Source of the DNA: Phycisphaerae bacterium
GTDB lineage: Bacteria; Planctomycetota; Phycisphaerae; UBA1845; Fen-1342
DNA length: 5,654 bases
Assembly: GCA_026984555.1 (NCBI GenBank)
Contig: JALSRY010000025.1
Coordinates: forward strand, 1 to 5,654
Direction: 5' to 3'
The position numbers were made by a program, and so were the translations under genes. This document shows positions 5,058 to 5,654 of the stretch, piece by piece. Within the stretch, counting starts at the first letter, position 1, and each line of letters opens with the position of its first letter. A model generated the notes under the pieces. It did no database searches. It had not been told where the DNA came from and worked only from the letters and a program-made list of their open reading frames with translations.

Positions 5058-5654
5058 TCAGGCCGTGTAGAACGACCGGATGGCGTCTACGACCACTTCC
5101 TGCTGGCTTTCGGTCAATTCGGGGTAGATCGGCAACGCGAGCACTTCGTCGGCCGCGCGCTCCGCGTGAGGAAAGTCGCCCCGCTTGTAGCCCAGGTGCG
5201 CGAAACACGCCTGGAGGTGCAGCGGAATGGGGTAGTAAACCCCCGCGGCGATCTTGCGTTGCTGGAGATAGGAAAACAGCTCGTCCCGCCGCGTTGCGCG
5301 CAGCACGTACTGGTGGTAGACGTGTGCGCCCGTTACGTCACGAGGTAAGCGTACATGTTCGCCCGCGATGCCCGCCTGTTCGAGCAACCGGCCGTAGCGG
5401 TGGGCGAGGTCGCGGCGGCGCTGGTTCCACGCGTCGAGGTGCTTCAGCTTGATCGACAACGCCGCGGCCTGGAGCGGATCGATGCGGAAGTTGCCACCCA
5501 CGAACTGGTGGTGATAGCGCGTCGTTTCGCCGTGCAGACGCATCTGGGTGGCTTTTTCGTGGAGGCGGTCGTCGTTGGTCAGCAGTGCGCCGGCGTCACC
5601 GAGCGCGCCGAGGTTCTTCGTCGGGTAGAAGCTGATGCAGCCGAACGTGCCGAT
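5058..5654 (-). CDS. DegT/DnrJ/EryC1/StrS-family sugar aminotransferase (C-terminal part, cut by window edge)
   Basis: The last 198 codons are present; the start lies beyond the right edge (family members are about 360-400 residues, so roughly the C-terminal half is visible). These PLP enzymes transfer an amino group to a keto-sugar nucleotide, usually for O-antigen, capsule or glycan synthesis. Fragment numbering starts at the edge. The PLP-binding lysine is K13 in SFYPTKNLGALGDAGA (codon at 5616-5618). RLHG (39-42) and YHHQFVGGNFRIDPLQAA (47-64) follow, with the conserved N55 and R57. HVYHQYVLR (111-119) and GVYYPIPLHLQACF (138-151) come next, then the terminal ALPIYPELT (173-181). The pattern is closest to enzymes that make 3-amino sugars such as WbpE/WlbC or FdtB types, but the substrate cannot be fixed from this half. 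The internal ATG at 5541-5543 is not the start, because the conserved lysine motif lies upstream of it in the same frame. The gene converges on the TPR gene. Confidence 0.95.
   Translation of the reverse strand: MGTFGCISFYPTKNLGALGDAGALLTNDDRLHEKATQMRLHGETTRYHHQFVGGNFRIDPLQAAALSIKLKHLDAWNQRRRDLAHRYGRLLEQAGIAGEHVRLPRDVTGAHVYHQYVLRATRRDELFSYLQQRKIAAGVYYPIPLHLQACFAHLGYKRGDFPHAERAADEVLALPIYPELTESQQEVVVDAIRSFYTA

Noticed and set aside
5058..5543. Complete 161-residue protein starting at the ATG at 5543 (minus strand)
   Set aside because: The same frame continues to the window edge and contains the conserved PLP-lysine motif of the aminotransferase, so this is an internal methionine of a truncated gene.

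Overview
The window is high-GC bacterial DNA with tight gene packing, GGAG-type ribosome binding sites and GC-ending codons. The gene style suggests a planctomycete or a similar environmental bacterium: large uncharacterised TPR proteins, a thioredoxin-fold/TPR fusion with a signal peptide, a small zinc-ribbon membrane protein and a stand-alone zinc-finger-less DnaJ. This assignment is inferred from gene style only, because no rRNA or marker gene is present. I see no mobile element, CRISPR array, tRNA, rRNA or tandem DNA repeat.

Layout. Bases 1-158 hold no gene I can support. They carry a plausible sigma-70-type promoter (96-124) and the ribosome binding site of the first gene. Bases 159-713 (+) encode an isochorismatase-fold cysteine hydrolase, followed 27 nt later by an 85-residue zinc-ribbon protein with a C-terminal membrane anchor (741-998). 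A 118-nt gap contains a perfect extended -10 element (1038-1046). It introduces four same-strand genes: a secreted protein with a redox-dead TlpA/thioredoxin-like domain plus TPR-like helices (1117-2367), a class B DnaJ/CbpA-type co-chaperone (2435-3382), a small protein with two membrane segments and a proline-rich tail (3392-3835), and a membrane-anchored coiled-coil/TPR protein (3857-5032). The last three are spaced by only 9 and 21 nt and are probably co-transcribed. The 67-nt gap before dnaJ shows no clear promoter or terminator. The run meets, 25 nt away, a convergent DegT/DnrJ/EryC1/StrS sugar aminotransferase that is cut by the right edge of the window (5058-5654, -).

How the genes may work together (inference). 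The four-gene run combines a cytosolic J-domain protein, a small inner-membrane protein, and two proteins predicted to place helical-repeat (TPR) domains on the outer side of the cytoplasmic membrane. This is compatible with an envelope-protein folding or assembly module, but no gene in it has a demonstrable substrate. The aminotransferase on the right probably belongs to a separate nucleotide-sugar or surface-polysaccharide locus.

At four genes the longest open frame overshoots the likely start. In each case an internal ATG with a properly spaced GGAG and, where a family is known, the expected N-terminus is preferred.
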